A stretch of DNA of 64,000 nt from contig JAQJVL010000147.1 in the NCBI GenBank assembly GCA_035578905.1, forward strand, positions 538,906 through 602,905. The letters are read 5' to 3'. The stretch comes from Stictocephala bisonia. Taxonomy: Eukaryota; Arthropoda; Insecta; Hemiptera; Membracidae. Each line of letters begins with the position of its first letter. Position 1 is the first letter of the stretch. A model generated the notes under the pieces. That model did not search any database. It was not told the DNA's origin and saw nothing but the letters and a program-made list of their open reading frames with translations. Made by a program: the position numbers and the translations under genes. Below are positions 1 to 11,623 of the stretch, in pieces.

Positions 1-1380
1 AACACTATTATATTTGTTATGTTTCGAAATATCTAAATGGCGACTATTTAAAATCAAAATTCATACCAATAATTTTGGATTTTTTTTATTATTATTGATT
101 ATTAAATGCTCATGGATAATGTTTAAAACGCATCTCATCCCATTGTAAAAACCAAATTAAGCAACATTTTATTATTTTTATATCGATTTAAATGTAAAAG
201 ATGTCGTTAGATTTAGCATACAAATGCCTATTCTTTTACAAGCTTTTCCGTAGTTACTGATTTTGATGAAATTTGATTGTAATATTTTAAATAGCCACCA
301 TTTTACATTTGAATATCTTATAGTGTAAACAACGTGAGAAATTTCCCTATTAATATTCAGTACTATCCATACTCATAAATATTACCAAAACCTCAAAATT
401 AGGCGAATAAATCTGACCTGTTTGAGGTAGAACCGTACAGTATTTTTGAAAGATAATTTTTCTAATAAACGTTATTTGTAAATATTTCTGTTGGAAATTT
501 CCATGACAAAAAAAACACTTTTTATTTCAAATGGCAAACTACTTTGAGTTAAATTAGATCGAGACAGCGCTTAGCGATCAATTCGAACGAATTTAAAAGC
601 AAATATAATTAATTATATAAACTCGGTCCATTAAAGAGTTCGTCACTATACAGTAACAGCGGGTCAGTAATCAAAGGTCTTGTTTTTACTGTCAAAACCT
701 GTTATTTGTCGACAGTAAAGGTAAAAAGCACCAATGACAGTAAAAAGCCCTTTGATCGTAGTTACATTTCAGTTCGATTCCTTCACAAGTACCACATTAA
801 TTACAAATCATTTCATTTCGTTTCTTTTTTCTTTGTCTTGAATACAATATTAGATTTAGTATTCAAAGTATTAGGTATTTATTTGACGAACAGTTTAATT
901 TGAATTAAAGACAAGCTTAGTTCATAAATTTATCTGAATTTATAACTGAAATAAATTGACTTAGAAAATACCAAAACAAACTCTTAAGGTAATTTTATTT
1001 TTCGACACTGTGTTATTTTTTTAACACATTTGGCTGGGTAAGTTTTATCAAATCATATAACATATCAAAATTCACAATAAAACTAAATTTAACCTCCAAT
1101 TATAATAACAATTATATTAAAGTAATTCAAAAGTAGAAATTCATGTTTGAAGAGATATTTTTTCTGAAACCACACAAATGTTAAAATATGTATACTTGGA
1201 CGTTAATTGGAAAAATAACTGTAAACTTAAATATATTTCAAAACATTTTAAATGGGAGTTTCAGTAAGTTTCGTTAAAAGCCGAAAATTATACAATAAAG
1301 CCTTACGTTACTAAATATTTAAATTCTCCTATTACATAGACTGCAACAAATTGAATAATTATTTTATATATTACCTCCAA
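1..1380. other. AT-rich intergenic DNA
   Basis: Very AT-rich sequence with homopolymer runs and no repeat structure I can define. A 65-codon open frame at 706-903 has no recognisable motif and looks like chance. No gene is supported here. Confidence 0.6.
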
Positions 1381-1383
1381 AAA

Positions 1384-1660
1384 GGCCTTGCCTTGGAGGT
1401 TTCATTTTCCAAAAACACAACCTTTATTTGCTGATCAAGTAAAAAACACTTTAATCTTACTTACCTATTATCTAGTATTTTTGTGATAATTAGTGAATGT
1501 AATTCTGTTCAACGCTGTATATTCTTTGGTCAGCCTGAGCACAAGGCATATGTTATGCCACAAAAATCTTAGTATTAGATATTATATTTATTGTATTGTT
1601 TGTAAATTTGTAATTTTGTGTTTTTTTGGAAAATAAAGATTATTATTATTATTACATTTA
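1384..1660 (+). mobile_element. 5'-truncated LINE 3' end (probable)
   Basis: The segment ends in an AATAAAG-like signal followed by a TTATTATTATTATTA microsatellite tail at about 1636-1655. That is the usual 3' end of many insect non-LTR retrotransposons. Just upstream, a short stretch (CAGCCTGAGCACAAGGCATA, near 1531) looks like the degraded end of a reverse-transcriptase reading frame or 3' UTR. No RT motif is left, so this is a tail fragment only; the family is not identified. Confidence 0.4.
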
Positions 1661-1740
1661 AAAACATCATAGGTATCAAATTCAAATTATTCTGAACAAA
1701 ATCTGAAATGTGTTCGATATCATCCAATCGGAACAAGCCA

Positions 1741-1912
1741 CTATGATAGTTGTAACTGGCGGGCCAATACTAGTGGGGCCGTTTGGTTTGAAACATAGCC
1801 CCTATAATTGCCTTGGCTAGCGGCCAGCCAGCAATGCCTTTTAGTTATTGGTAGATTTGCTAAACGCGTATGACTTGTTTAACGATCCTTTGAAATATCG
1901 ATTACGAACGAA
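1741..1912 (+). repeat. Dispersed repeat A, copy 1
   Basis: This matches 10545-10707 in the same orientation: both run from CTATGATAGTT or similar, through ACTAGTGGRGCCGTTYGG, TTGCCTTGGC, GGCCAGCCAGCAATG and CGAATGACCTGTTT-like blocks. Point differences are frequent, so the copies are old. No coding motif is visible. It is probably a fragment of a transposon or SINE-like element. Confidence 0.7.
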
Positions 1913-2136
1913 TTATGGCAAATGCAAAGCCAACAGAAATGAAAGCTGTTTTGTTTCCACAGTTGTATTCTGGATTGTTTCTTTAAAATAAATTTACTGG
2001 TCATAAAGTTACATTCGACTTGATTATAAAATGGGCTACTTCTCTATCTGCACTTATGGAGTTCCTAAGACAAGGGAACATTCTAGGGTTCTACAAGTCT
2101 TACGTGTGTGAAGGGACATTGGAAGGGCCTGGAGCT

Positions 2137-2262
2137 GTAAATATGGCTACGTGGGGTTTGCGCTCGTGGGGTTTGCGCCACGTGGTGTTTGCGACCTCCC
2201 TAAGATGTTACCGTGGAGTTTGCGCCCAAGATAATTAGGCACATTTTCCTCGTTTGTTATAC
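2137..2262 (+). repeat. Dispersed repeat B, left (inverted) copy
   Basis: This reads TGGGGTTTGCG, then GACCTCC, AAGATGTTACCGTGG, and CCAAGATAATTAGGCA. The reverse complement of 4347-4452 gives the same order of blocks. The GTGGGGTTTGCGC block is itself duplicated inside this copy. The two copies face each other about 2.1 kb apart. Confidence 0.75.
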
Positions 2263-3040
2263 ACCTACAACCGACTGATTTCACTGTCGTCAATGACGCC
2301 TCTTCCATGTTTTCAACTTATAGATTACCGTATGTCCTTATCCATAGACACGTGGATGATTGGTTATTGACGTTACCTATAGGCTTAGATTAATTCTAAA
2401 GACTCTAAGAGTTTGGCTATCTGTGCTATATCCATTATGCACATTAATAATACTCCTAATTATCCGCGTTTCTATTTGTAAAGTAAATCTAGATGTCTTT
2501 GGAAGTATTGTTATTTCAGTATTATTATCTGTTTCAAGATGGCCGTTTGTCATAAAATAAATAAATGGTACCAGGTAACTGGCACAAACTTTATCCTATG
2601 TTGAAAAGAACAGTACAAGTAATACATTAGCCATGTTGCTATGGGTACTACAATTGAAACAATTGTAAATAGTTTCTGATGATACATGGGGTGGCCTACG
2701 GCCATTTGACTTGCTTAAAAGAAAAATTTTAAACATAATATTGTATTAAAGATTATTAGGTACCTCCATTCCATATGTTACTATATTGACATGTTATAGT
2801 ATAGTTGTACAAACAGTAAAGCTGAAAGCTATGATCTGATTAAACTAAATATTTTTACTCACCCAGTTGTCACACCAATGTAATAATTCTCCAAATACAT
2901 AAATCTTGGTTGTGAATGAAAACTGAAGAGTTACCAATTGGGCGAGTGCGATGAATTTGTGTCAGCCGCTTATGCATTACCAGAATGTTTGAATTGGGGA
3001 ACAAACCAAGTCTAGTAATACATAAAGCGGCCTTCTGCCT
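2263..3040. other. Intergenic DNA with a short repeat pair
   Basis: No gene is seen. A short block at about 2568-2604 (ACCAGGTAACTGGCACAAA) recurs at 3872-3906, so both are pieces of a dispersed repeat. The 66-codon open frame at 2360-2560 is hydrophobic but has no recognisable family motif. Confidence 0.5.
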
Positions 3041-3043
3041 TGT

Positions 3044-3305
3044 CAGCTCTGTACATCAGCCTCTTGCGGTTTGTCAATCTTAACACTATGTCAATGTAAC
3101 TGTACATCAGCCTCTTTTGGTTTGTCAATCTTAACACTATGTCAATGTAACTGTACATCAGCCTCTTGCGGTTTGTCAATCTTAATACTATGTCAATGTA
3201 ACTGTACATCAGCCTCTTGCGGTTTGTCAATCTTAATACTATGTCAATGTAACTGTACATCAGCCTCTTGCGGATTGTCAATCTTAACACTATGTCAATG
3301 TAACT
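3044..3305. repeat. 51-bp minisatellite, about 5 copies
   Basis: The unit runs from CTGTACATCAGCCTCTTGCG to CACTATGTCAATGTAA. The period is 51 bp and the copies are nearly identical. Because 51 is divisible by 3, both strands stay open and give 17-residue repeats (LRLTNRKRLMYSYIDIV on minus). There is no start context or neighbouring exon, so I read these as repeat-driven frames, not genes. Confidence 0.95.
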
Positions 3306-3399
3306 GACGAACTAACCTGCGCCTAGCGAATTTATTTTAGAAGATTTATTTATGCATGATACCTTGGAACTAAAATATAAAACTCACAATATGAGTATT

Positions 3400-4226
3400 A
3401 AAACCTGGCGGTTGGGGAAGTTGCTCCATCGACTCCCTTCCCGATAATTATTATGTGACCTCCCCACGGACCATAATAATTTATAACTGCCATTACAAAC
3501 ATTTTCCCTACTACAGATATACTGAACTACAGGTATACTGAACATGCATACCAAATTTCAAGAAAATCAGTCAATTCCTTCTGCCCAAAAGTTTGTTTAC
3601 TCACAGACAGACAGACACACACACATACACACATACAGATAGACATTTTGTAAAAACCACTTATTTGGACTCAGGGGACATCAAAATGGATATTTCCATA
3701 AAAAACTAAAAATCGAGTTTTTGGACGGATCACAATACTTTCTCTATACTATAGTATATGGGAGAAAGTAAAAAGTGTTTGGCATTTTTTCAATAAATTT
3801 ATTGTGTGGCTGAAACCCCTTAAAATCGATAGGTTAGAGTTATTAACACTACTACCAATACTTACATAAATGTACCAGGCAACTGGCACAAACTTTCTCC
3901 CATGCTGTCCATGCGATATTACAATTACAATTTAGTATGGTAAAATACATTTTTTATGGTTTTTTGCTATTATCTTCCGAACGGTAATTTTCCCAGGAAT
4001 AAACTATAAATCAAAATTTTGGTAATTCTTGGGGCTACAATTGACCAAAATTTAATCAAAATCGTTAGAGCCGGTTTTTTAGTAAAATCGATATTTGTGA
4101 TTTTTTTACCGATTTTTGGACTCAGGGGACCTCAAAACGGATATTTCCATCAAAAACTCAAAATCGAATTTTTGGACGTTCACAATACTTTCTCTATCCT
4201 ATTATATTATATGAGAGAGTAAAAGT
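3400..4226 (+). repeat. Remnants of a dispersed non-autonomous element (two related 3' parts)
   Basis: Segments 3640-3775 and 4098-4225 share the order TTTGGACTCAGGGGAC, ATCAAAA or CTCAAAA, GATATTTCCAT, AATTTTTGGACG-like, ACAATACTTTCTCTAT and a final AGAGAGTAAAA-like end. A cAGACAGACAGACACAC simple stretch lies just upstream at 3605-3650. This looks like two copies, or a partial duplication, of one short interspersed element. The class is not clear. Confidence 0.6.
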
Positions 4227-4346
4227 AGTCCATGTTATGCGGATTTCAAGAACAATGCCTTACGTAATGAGATTGAAATGTAATGAGATAAAACCCTTGA
4301 CTCTAAATGTTTAGAGTCAAGGATAAAACGGACTACTTTTTAAGTC

Positions 4347-4452
4347 TCTAACAACAAGGAAAATATGCCTAATTATCTTGGGCACAAACCCACGGTAACA
4401 TCTTGAGGAGGTCGCAAACCCCACGAGCGCATCTCCCACGACACCGTAAATA
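4347..4452 (-). repeat. Dispersed repeat B, right (inverted) copy
   Basis: The reverse complement of this segment matches 2137-2262 (TGCGCTCGTGGGGTTTGCG, then GACCTCC, AAGATGTTACCGTGG, CCAAGATAATTAGGCA). With the left copy it brackets the 51-bp minisatellite and the remnants at 3.4-4.2 kb. Confidence 0.75.
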
Positions 4453-4589
4453 TATAGAGAGGAGGGGGCAAAAGTTGTAAATCTAAAGGAAACTGAGAGG
4501 ATCATGCTTCCAATGGTAGTGTGTGAGAAGGGTGGGAGAACTGTCAAGAGTACCTTTGATATTTCTATACCTGAAAAATACCTGTGTTT

Positions 4590-5070
4590 CAGTGGGGTGA
4601 GAGTGCCAAGATTTGTACGTGTAAATGATATGGTTTGAGAGAGAAAAGTCGTACGTGTAAAAGGAGTGGATGAGAGAGCCAAGAGTGTGAGTGGATGAGT
4701 GAGCCAAGTGGATGTGTGAGAGGAATGAGTAAGAGTGTCAAAAGTCATACGTATGAGAGGAGTGGGTGAGAGAACCGCGATTTGTACGAATAGAGGGATG
4801 AGTGAGAGGGCTTTGATGTGTATGTGTGAGAGGGTTGGGTGAGAGGGCCAAGAGTCGTATGTGTGAGAGGAATGAATAAGAGGTCCATGAGTCATGCGTA
4901 TGAGAGGAGTGGGAGAGGGGACCAAGAATTGTACGTGTGAGAGGGATGAGTTAGAAGGCCAAGAGTAATACGTGTGAGAGGGGTGGGTGAGAGGGCGAGC
5001 AGTGATAGGGGTTGGTAAGAGGGCCAAGTCATACGTGTGAGTGGGATGGGTGAGAGGTCCAAGACTCGTA
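4590..5070. repeat. Degenerate G-rich minisatellite, period about 36-38 bp
   Basis: Units look like CGTACGTGTGAGAGG, then ATGGGTGAGAGGGCCAAGAGT, with many substitutions; four consecutive units around 4845-4995 are 36-38 bp long. The long minus-strand open frame across it (4317-5027, rich in Pro, Thr and Ser) follows from the repeat lacking stops. The TACGTGT head and GGGTG-type core resemble the 36-bp family at 32.1 and 48.7 kb, so it may be a distant relative. Confidence 0.75.
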
Positions 5071-6216
5071 CATATATTTATTTATTTACATACCAATTGC
5101 ATTACAACAATTTACATGCAAGAATAATTTTAGATGGCTAGCGTTAAATAACAAAGACAATGTGGGTGAGTAAGAAATTAATAACTAAGAAATTAATAAC
5201 TAACAAGATTAACAAACCATCATAACAAAACAAGCAAGAACAGATAACATATCAAAACTACGATAGCAAAAAATATAAATATATATATATATATATATAT
5301 AATAAAAATGAATATAAAAGGGAAGAACTGTCAATTGTTTTTCATATGTTTGAAGAGGACGGGTTGCCAATGTATGCATGTGAGTTAGTACCAAGAGCTG
5401 TACATGAATATGGTTTGAGGGTCATCAATAGATTATAATGCTGTGGGTAGTGGCGTAAATAACAGTGAAGTTGTGTGGTGGAAGGTAGTTAAAAAGCAGA
5501 ACATGAATGAGGTTTTGATAGCCGTAAATAGACATACCAATGTGGGATGTGTGCTGATCATAGTGGGGTTTCACCTGTTTGGTTCGTCCATAAATCTGTA
5601 CGAAATCGTGGTAGTCACTGATCAAAAACTGTTATTTCGTTTTATGATGTAAGTCACTTTATAGTGTAACAGAGTTGCATTCATATTCAGGAGCTGGTAT
5701 AGAACCAAGAGTAATCAAACAACACATGAACTTCACTAAACACTAGAGTAAATGTTTCTATTTATTACTCACATTGCATCCAAACATTTAACTCTTACTG
5801 GATCGTCCCCCGTCCTTACACTTGGTGCCTGTTATTACCTAATACATGAAACTATAAACTATCTTCCATGAAAAGACTAGTTAGAGTAGGAAGGAAGATA
5901 AGTGGCAAAGAGGCGTTATTGAAAATAGTGAAGGCATTAGGTTACTCAGGATGAACGTCACAGAATAGTTTTTGTGGTCAAGAACTATAAACAATAAAAA
6001 TTGAGAGAGAATTGATTAAAAAAACAAGTATTTTTCAATTGTTGAAAACTAAAAAAAACAAGTAAAATTTTGTTGAAAACTAAACTATTAAATATGAGTT
6101 ACTAACGTATTGTTTGTTTGATAAATTGCACATTATTGGAGCTACGCAATCGATTTAATGTCCAATCATAATATACAAAAGCCACTACTCAAGTATTTTT
6201 CTCAAAAACCAACAAG
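5071..6216. other. AT-rich intergenic DNA with a TA microsatellite
   Basis: A (TA)n run lies at about 5278-5301. Overlapping open frames on both strands at 5425-5652 have no recognisable domain. A moderately GC-richer patch sits near 5800-5840. No gene is supported. Confidence 0.5.
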
Positions 6217-6300
6217 GAATTGACAGTCGATGTCAAGTTGTCGATACTTTGCATAATAGCATTACTGTGGTCCCAACTTGGTGACCCGCTCTCAGCGTCT
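6217..6300 (+). repeat. Dispersed repeat C, single copy
   Basis: About 84 bp (GACAGTCGATGTCAAGTTGT, then ATACTTTGCATAATAGCATT, then GACCCGCTCTCAGCGTCT) that recurs with few changes at 12757-12840, where its last 30 bp have become part of a tandem array. Confidence 0.85.
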
Positions 6301-6504
6301 TGTCTGTACTTCCGGCTTTGTTACTTCCACACTTCTCTTACATGTTTCAACGATTGACTAAACAACATCAAATGTAGAAAAATTAAACCTATACATATTA
6401 CAAAATGCATATTAACTAAATTGAAAGAAGCAAGTATTCTTGTTACACTGACAAAACAAAAATGAGCTGAAAAAAGAAAACAGGATTATCAAGGGTATGA
6501 TCGC

Positions 6505-6725
6505 ATAATGGCCCACCCACCCACGCACGTACATAGTTCATGACCCACCCACCCAATCAAACACGTATATTGTTGATGACCCACCCACCCAACCACACGA
6601 GTACGTAGTTGATGGATCACACACCCACCTACTCACGGATGTAGTTGATGACCCACCGTCCAAACCAACTTACACAAGTATGTAGTTGATGATCTGACTT
6701 CCCATCCACACATGTACGTACTTGA
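6505..6725 (-). repeat. Diverged 36-bp minisatellite, about 6 units
   Basis: Units run GACCCACCCACCC, then a variable middle, then ACGTA, then TTGAT. Three consecutive units from about 6559 are each 36 bp, the next is 41 bp, and the last is again 36 bp. Both the period and the CCCACCCACCC plus ACGTA layout match the cleaner arrays at 16.2, 32.1 and 48.7 kb. This looks like an old, decayed array of the same family. Confidence 0.7.
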
Positions 6726-7090
6726 TATGCTTTACTTTGATTGGTGCCTCACTTCCTTTGAACATTACTTCTGACAGAATAGCCAGACTACTTGCAGGCA
6801 ACCATCCTTTATGAACAAGTAGATCCTACCTACCCTGCCTAAAAGTACGGCCGCCTTCTCACTGATTAAAACTAAAAATTTTAAGTTATTTTCAGCTCTA
6901 CGTTCATAAGCAAGACAAATAATATCTTCTATGGACCATTCTATGGATATAGTCCATTTACTATGGACAGATTGCTGAAGAATGATATCTTAAATTGAAT
7001 AATAAACTATGGTAAACACGACTGGATTAAACATTTAAAAAAATACAAGTACAAGATATAACTTCAGTTACATCATAGTCTAACAACGTA
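6726..7090. other. Intergenic DNA, nothing recognised
   Basis: Single-copy AT-rich sequence with no reading frame, repeat or RNA gene that I can support. Confidence 0.4.
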
Positions 7091-7094
7091 GTCA

Positions 7095-7380
7095 CGATAT
7101 TTCCATTGCAGTGCTGTGGAGCTAGCACGACGCTAACGCTTCAAGTAGCGCTCCCGCATAACTACGATACATATATTTTTCCATAGCATTGTGTCTTGCA
7201 ATGAAGTGGAATAAATAAGAGCAGAAAAAGTGCCTTGACACATTATTAAACACTAGTCAATTGGCATTTACTAATACAGCTGTTAATGTAAATAGTGCCG
7301 ATGTACGCACTGCTGCGGGCTAGCCGCTAGGATCGCTAGCGTCGTGCTTATCGCAAATATCTAATGGAGTGCCATGACAG
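7095..7380. mobile_element. Candidate decayed inverted-repeat element
   Basis: AGCACGACGCTAACG at 7124-7138 has an inverted partner at 7334-7348 (reverse complement AGCACGACGCTAGCG). A weaker match continues inward (AGCGCTCCCGCA against GGCTAGCCCGCA). The GC-rich arms stand out from the AT-rich surroundings. Outer ends and target duplication are not clear, so the bounds are approximate. Confidence 0.4.
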
Positions 7381-7389
7381 CATTTTATT

Positions 7390-8615
7390 AGACTGTGGTT
7401 ACATAACAAATTTCTGTAAATCCCATTTACAATTCTGAGACCAAAAGTAATCTGATTTCTTTGTAATCCCATTTCATTTGTGTATTACAAACACCCTTTA
7501 CTAAAACTGATTACGCTACCCTAGTTCTTTAATTGTACTACGTCTGTATTATAGATGTCTAGCTTGTCTAAATTTTACTATAAGGTACTAAATGTTTTAT
7601 TGTTAATAAGTTAGACAGGTTAAAGAACAAAAGTAATAGAATAGAAACATCGTGAAGTGCTGCATACGTAAGAAACAAGGGAACGCCTTGGGCTATTTGT
7701 ATTCCTTATTTTCAAACTAGCTCCAATAGCCAAGCCGTTTGGCCAAACAAAGCCATCGCCATTCTGGCTCCAGGCCTAAACAGTTTGTCCTTTTCGAAAT
7801 TCAAGAACGCCCTTTGTCCAAGCACTTAATCTTTAGCACGATAAATATGATTATGCGCAAGCTGTTGTCGGGAAAACAGTGTTGATATTATATATACTTA
7901 TTGTTTTATGTAAATTATACGATTGTAACAAATATAACATTTATTACTATATAATTAAGCTTACTTGATTTTATTCCTATTTTCACCAATTAGTTGTATT
8001 CCTAACTCCAATATCAAAGACATTTACTTAGATCATCCATTTAACTGCTCCTATAGGTGGAATATGTTATGATTGCACGTCCATCATATCTTAACGTACA
8101 GGTTAGTTGGTATGTAAAACATTTTTTTATCGATAAGCCATCTTCTGATATTTCCAAAATCCTTATACGTGAAGCCATTTTTGTCGACGCAACTCTTCCC
8201 TTAATTTTTTAACCCAATTTAAACGGTTTAGGTGTAACAAAATTTTCCTCTGTTCATAGTTGTGCAATAAGATCTTAGTTCTTCAATAGTTTCACTCTGA
8301 AGTGCAACGGAAGTCCTCAAAGTACGTTTTTCGGCTTTAAGAATAACACGGAGAGAGATTTAAATGAATCGAAAAGTAACACCTGTTCAAATGTAAATAA
8401 TGATTTCCAAAAAGTTTTAACAGCTGTCGGAATGTAAACAATGATGTTTTTAATATTGATAAGGTTACAACCAGGGAAGCTTGTAGGTATGGTTTTAAAT
8501 GGTAATCTAATCTAGTGATGTATCAATTTAATTTTTAGCTGTTAAACAAAAAACAAATGAAATAAACACGTTTGAAATAGGCGAAGTAATATCATTGTGT
8601 ATTGAAAGTAATAAA
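7390..8615. other. AT-rich intergenic DNA
   Basis: There is no reading frame of note and no tandem array. Short blocks near 7690-7770 (CAAGCCGTTTGGCC) faintly recall dispersed repeat A but are too short to assign. Confidence 0.4.
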
Positions 8616-8620
8616 TAGGT

Positions 8621-8736
8621 AGCAACGCAAGTAATGTGAGTGAGAAACTATAAATAAATTTAATATCGTGATTTTACGTTATACAGTTAATGTACTATTA
8701 TTTGTGGTCAAAAGTCACAAACCGAGGCCGAAGTGT
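8621..8736 (+). repeat. Dispersed repeat D, copy 1
   Basis: It starts AGCAACGCAAGTAATGTGAG and passes ATTATTTGTGGTCAAAAGTC to ACCGAGGCCGAAG. It matches 59051-59165 in the same orientation over its whole length. Not coding; the family is not recognised. Confidence 0.75.
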
Positions 8737-9610
8737 AACGATCGAAACAATTGATTTCCCATCGTTTTCCCATATTATTCTCATAATTGTTGATAGTTCA
8801 TAATTTTCAATAGAACGACATTCTACTTCATTTTTTAAGATTGTGTAACAAAATAATATGATCGTTCTAAAAGTACATCTCTAACATAATTTGAATGTAG
8901 CAGAACAACTCCAGTAATATGAGATTAAGAGTACACTATTAACCTCGTCGCTGTTTGATAATAGCTCAAAAATAACAACTTGCACCTGATTTAACAATCA
9001 CATTGCAAATGTCACATAGAAAGAGTTTGATAAATAAAAATTACGCAATAAATAACAGTAATAATAACAAAAGTATATATATTGATTTGCTATATTAATG
9101 ACAAAAATATCAATTAGTGAAAAGATTTGACTTATTTACAACACTTAAAACAACCAAAAGTATGGAAGCATCATTAATTAATAATAAAAAGTGAATTTTA
9201 GATTACAGCATAATACGTGAGAAGGTAATTGGCCAATTAAATGGCAAAGTTTATGTTTACATAAATCATGAACATTATAAATGTGAAAATTTATTTAAAA
9301 TTAGCATCATATATAACATATTGTTTTTAAGTATATTCTCTACACTCAGGAATATTCACGATTTTCTTAATGTTCAATTATCTTTGTAATACACTTACGT
9401 GTATAACTGTTTAACGAAGCCATCAATTACAAATGAAGAACTTCCATTGATAAATATTCTAATTTATTAATTTTTCTAGTTTACATAAGAGCTTCACATG
9501 ATACATTTCAACATAATCAAGAGTTTTACACAGTCAATTCCATTACGTTTTTGTCAGTCATCTGAATCATGTAATATATGCATTGTACGTAAATTGGCAC
9601 TGCCGTTGAA
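8737..9610. other. AT-rich intergenic DNA
   Basis: Long AT-rich stretch with no defined repeat, RNA gene or credible coding frame. Confidence 0.4.
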
Positions 9611-9619
9611 AATAAAATA

Positions 9620-10150
9620 AGAGTAACAGTGGAGCTTCAGGATAAAGAGACCAAAATTACATTCCAGTAATATGTTAAGGGAGAATTCTACTACATGTAA
9701 AAGTAATATTGTACATTCAGTACATCTAAAAGTAAGAGTGTACTTCCAGTACATCTAAGATTAATAGCATATTTATAGAATAAAAAGAGTAACAGTACAT
9801 TCCTGTAATATATTAAGGAAACATTTCAGTGTATTTAAAAGTAAAATTGCACACCCAGTACCTCTAGAGTAAGAGTACTTTCCTGTAATATATTAAGGGA
9901 ACACTCTAGTGCATGTTAAAGTAAGAGTGCACTTCCCGTACATTTAAAAGTAAGAGTGCACTTCCAGTACATTTAAAAGTAAAAGTGCACCTCCAGTACA
10001 TTTAAAAGTAAGAGTGCACTTCCAGTACATTTAAAAGTAAGAGTGCACTTCCAGTACATTTAAAAGTAACAGTACTTTTCGGTAAACTAATAAGGGAACA
10101 TTCAAGTGCATGTAAAAGTAATATTACACACCGAGAATGTCTAAGAGTAG
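9620..10150. repeat. 29-bp minisatellite with degenerate flanks
   Basis: The best-kept part (about 9905-10075) repeats CTTCCAGTACATTTAAAAGT then AAGAGTGCA with a 29-bp period. Both sides decay into partial units, such as AAAGTAAGAGTGCA and TTCCTGTAATATATTAAGG, over roughly 530 bp. The clean centre with worn edges is typical of a minisatellite that turns over in its middle. Confidence 0.9.
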
Positions 10151-10159
10151 TATTAAATG

Positions 10160-10540
10160 TCCAGAGAATATTAAAAGAATATGAGTTTATAATTTTATGG
10201 ATCTAAAATTTGGCTATATCCCAACGCCTTGGACCTCTGCCGCCGGCTCTCCTAATTTGTTTTATTAATAAGTGATTTCAGAATTTATTTTCTATTGATG
10301 ACGATTTTAAACTCAATATTTGGGTGCCTTGAGTTTACAAATGAATCGTTCATCCTATTTAATTATGAATATGATCATACTAGGCAGCATAGGTAAAACT
10401 GTTGTTCCACTTGTAGAGAAAATATTTAAAGTGGACGTAACTTGATCATTCAGTACAATAGTATGTAACGTACACAGTACTAATTTAAGAATATTAAAAA
10501 AAAATATTTTGCAATTTTTTTATAATACATAAATAATAAA
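10160..10540. other. Intergenic DNA, nothing recognised
   Basis: AT-rich single-copy sequence; no reading frame or repeat is supported. Confidence 0.4.
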
Positions 10541-10544
10541 AAGC

Positions 10545-10707
10545 TTATGATAGTTCAACACTAGTGGAGCCGTTCGGCGTGAAACATAACCTCTGTAATT
10601 GCCTTGGCCAATGGCCAGCCAGCAATGACTTTTAGTTATGGCTGACTTGTTGTACGCGAATGACCTGTTTACCGTTCCTTTGAAGTATAGAGTACCATCG
10701 AATGATT
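10545..10707 (+). repeat. Dispersed repeat A, copy 2
   Basis: Same-orientation partner of 1741-1912. It shares GCCGTTCGG, TTGCCTTGGCC, GGCCAGCCAGCAATG and the TGACCTGTTTACC-like end, with many substitutions. Confidence 0.7.
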
Positions 10708-11620
10708 AAACGGCCAATGTTGCAATACAAATATTACGAGCGCATTCACTTTACTAAACGACTTGTGCTGCACCTCAGTGTCAGATTGTGAAACTAATAT
10801 ACGTAAACATGAATCAAACTAACATAACCCACTAAACACCCACATAAACGACTAGCGTGAAAGTTTGTTTGAGAGGCTGCTGTTATGCAATCCAATGTTA
10901 TTTTAATTTAGATACGAATTTCTGCCGTTAGATATTTAATTTTCATCTTAAAACTGAAAATTTAATGACAATACGCTCAAGTTGCAAATGTTCACAATAT
11001 TTTGCACGCTGAACACATAAACCCATTTTGTAAAGCGTAGTTGGGAGTGTGGAACAATCTATTGAATACCACTCAATTGTGTTGATGGATAGTTATTCAG
11101 AACTTTTAATGATTATAAGGGAGTGTATTATGGTAAACCTATATTTTCTTAGACAATTAGAATATAAAATGGATCGGTTATAATGTTATTTTGGTTGTTA
11201 TTGTAGTTCATTCTCCATACCTTTTGTTTTAATGATTCTGTCGACACAATGTCTGTTTCTTTATGAAATCTTATCCTATCTTCTTTCTTGAATTCATGTG
11301 TAATTTCACCAAATCTTATGTATGATTCCATCGTTTCGAGTGTAAGCTTCCTTTAATTTATGTTTTTATTGAATACTAAACCTTTTTTTCACCAATTATA
11401 AATCTTCAGTCCAACACTTGTAGCTGACTAACAAGTCTACATTAAATATATATATATTTGATATCAAAACGCATATATGCTTCCTTTAATGCATAAAAAG
11501 GTGATAAAATTGCATGTATTATATGTTATATGTATTCCTAAAATCGCGTTTACTTTTTTGTCAAAGTCAGTTCAGTAATAGAACTACACTGTACAGCTTA
11601 ATATTCAATAAGAAGGGTTG
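10708..11620. other. AT-rich intergenic DNA
   Basis: The 60-codon minus-strand frame at 11149-11331 has no recognisable motif. No gene or repeat is supported. Confidence 0.4.
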
Positions 11621-11623
11621 ATA

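Noticed and set aside
3012..3307. Small repeat proteins on both strands
   Set aside because: The 51-bp unit keeps frame by its length; both strands are open, which points to chance.
4317..5027. A 236-residue Thr/Ser/Pro-rich protein
   Set aside because: It follows a degenerate G-rich minisatellite and shows no domain or signal peptide.
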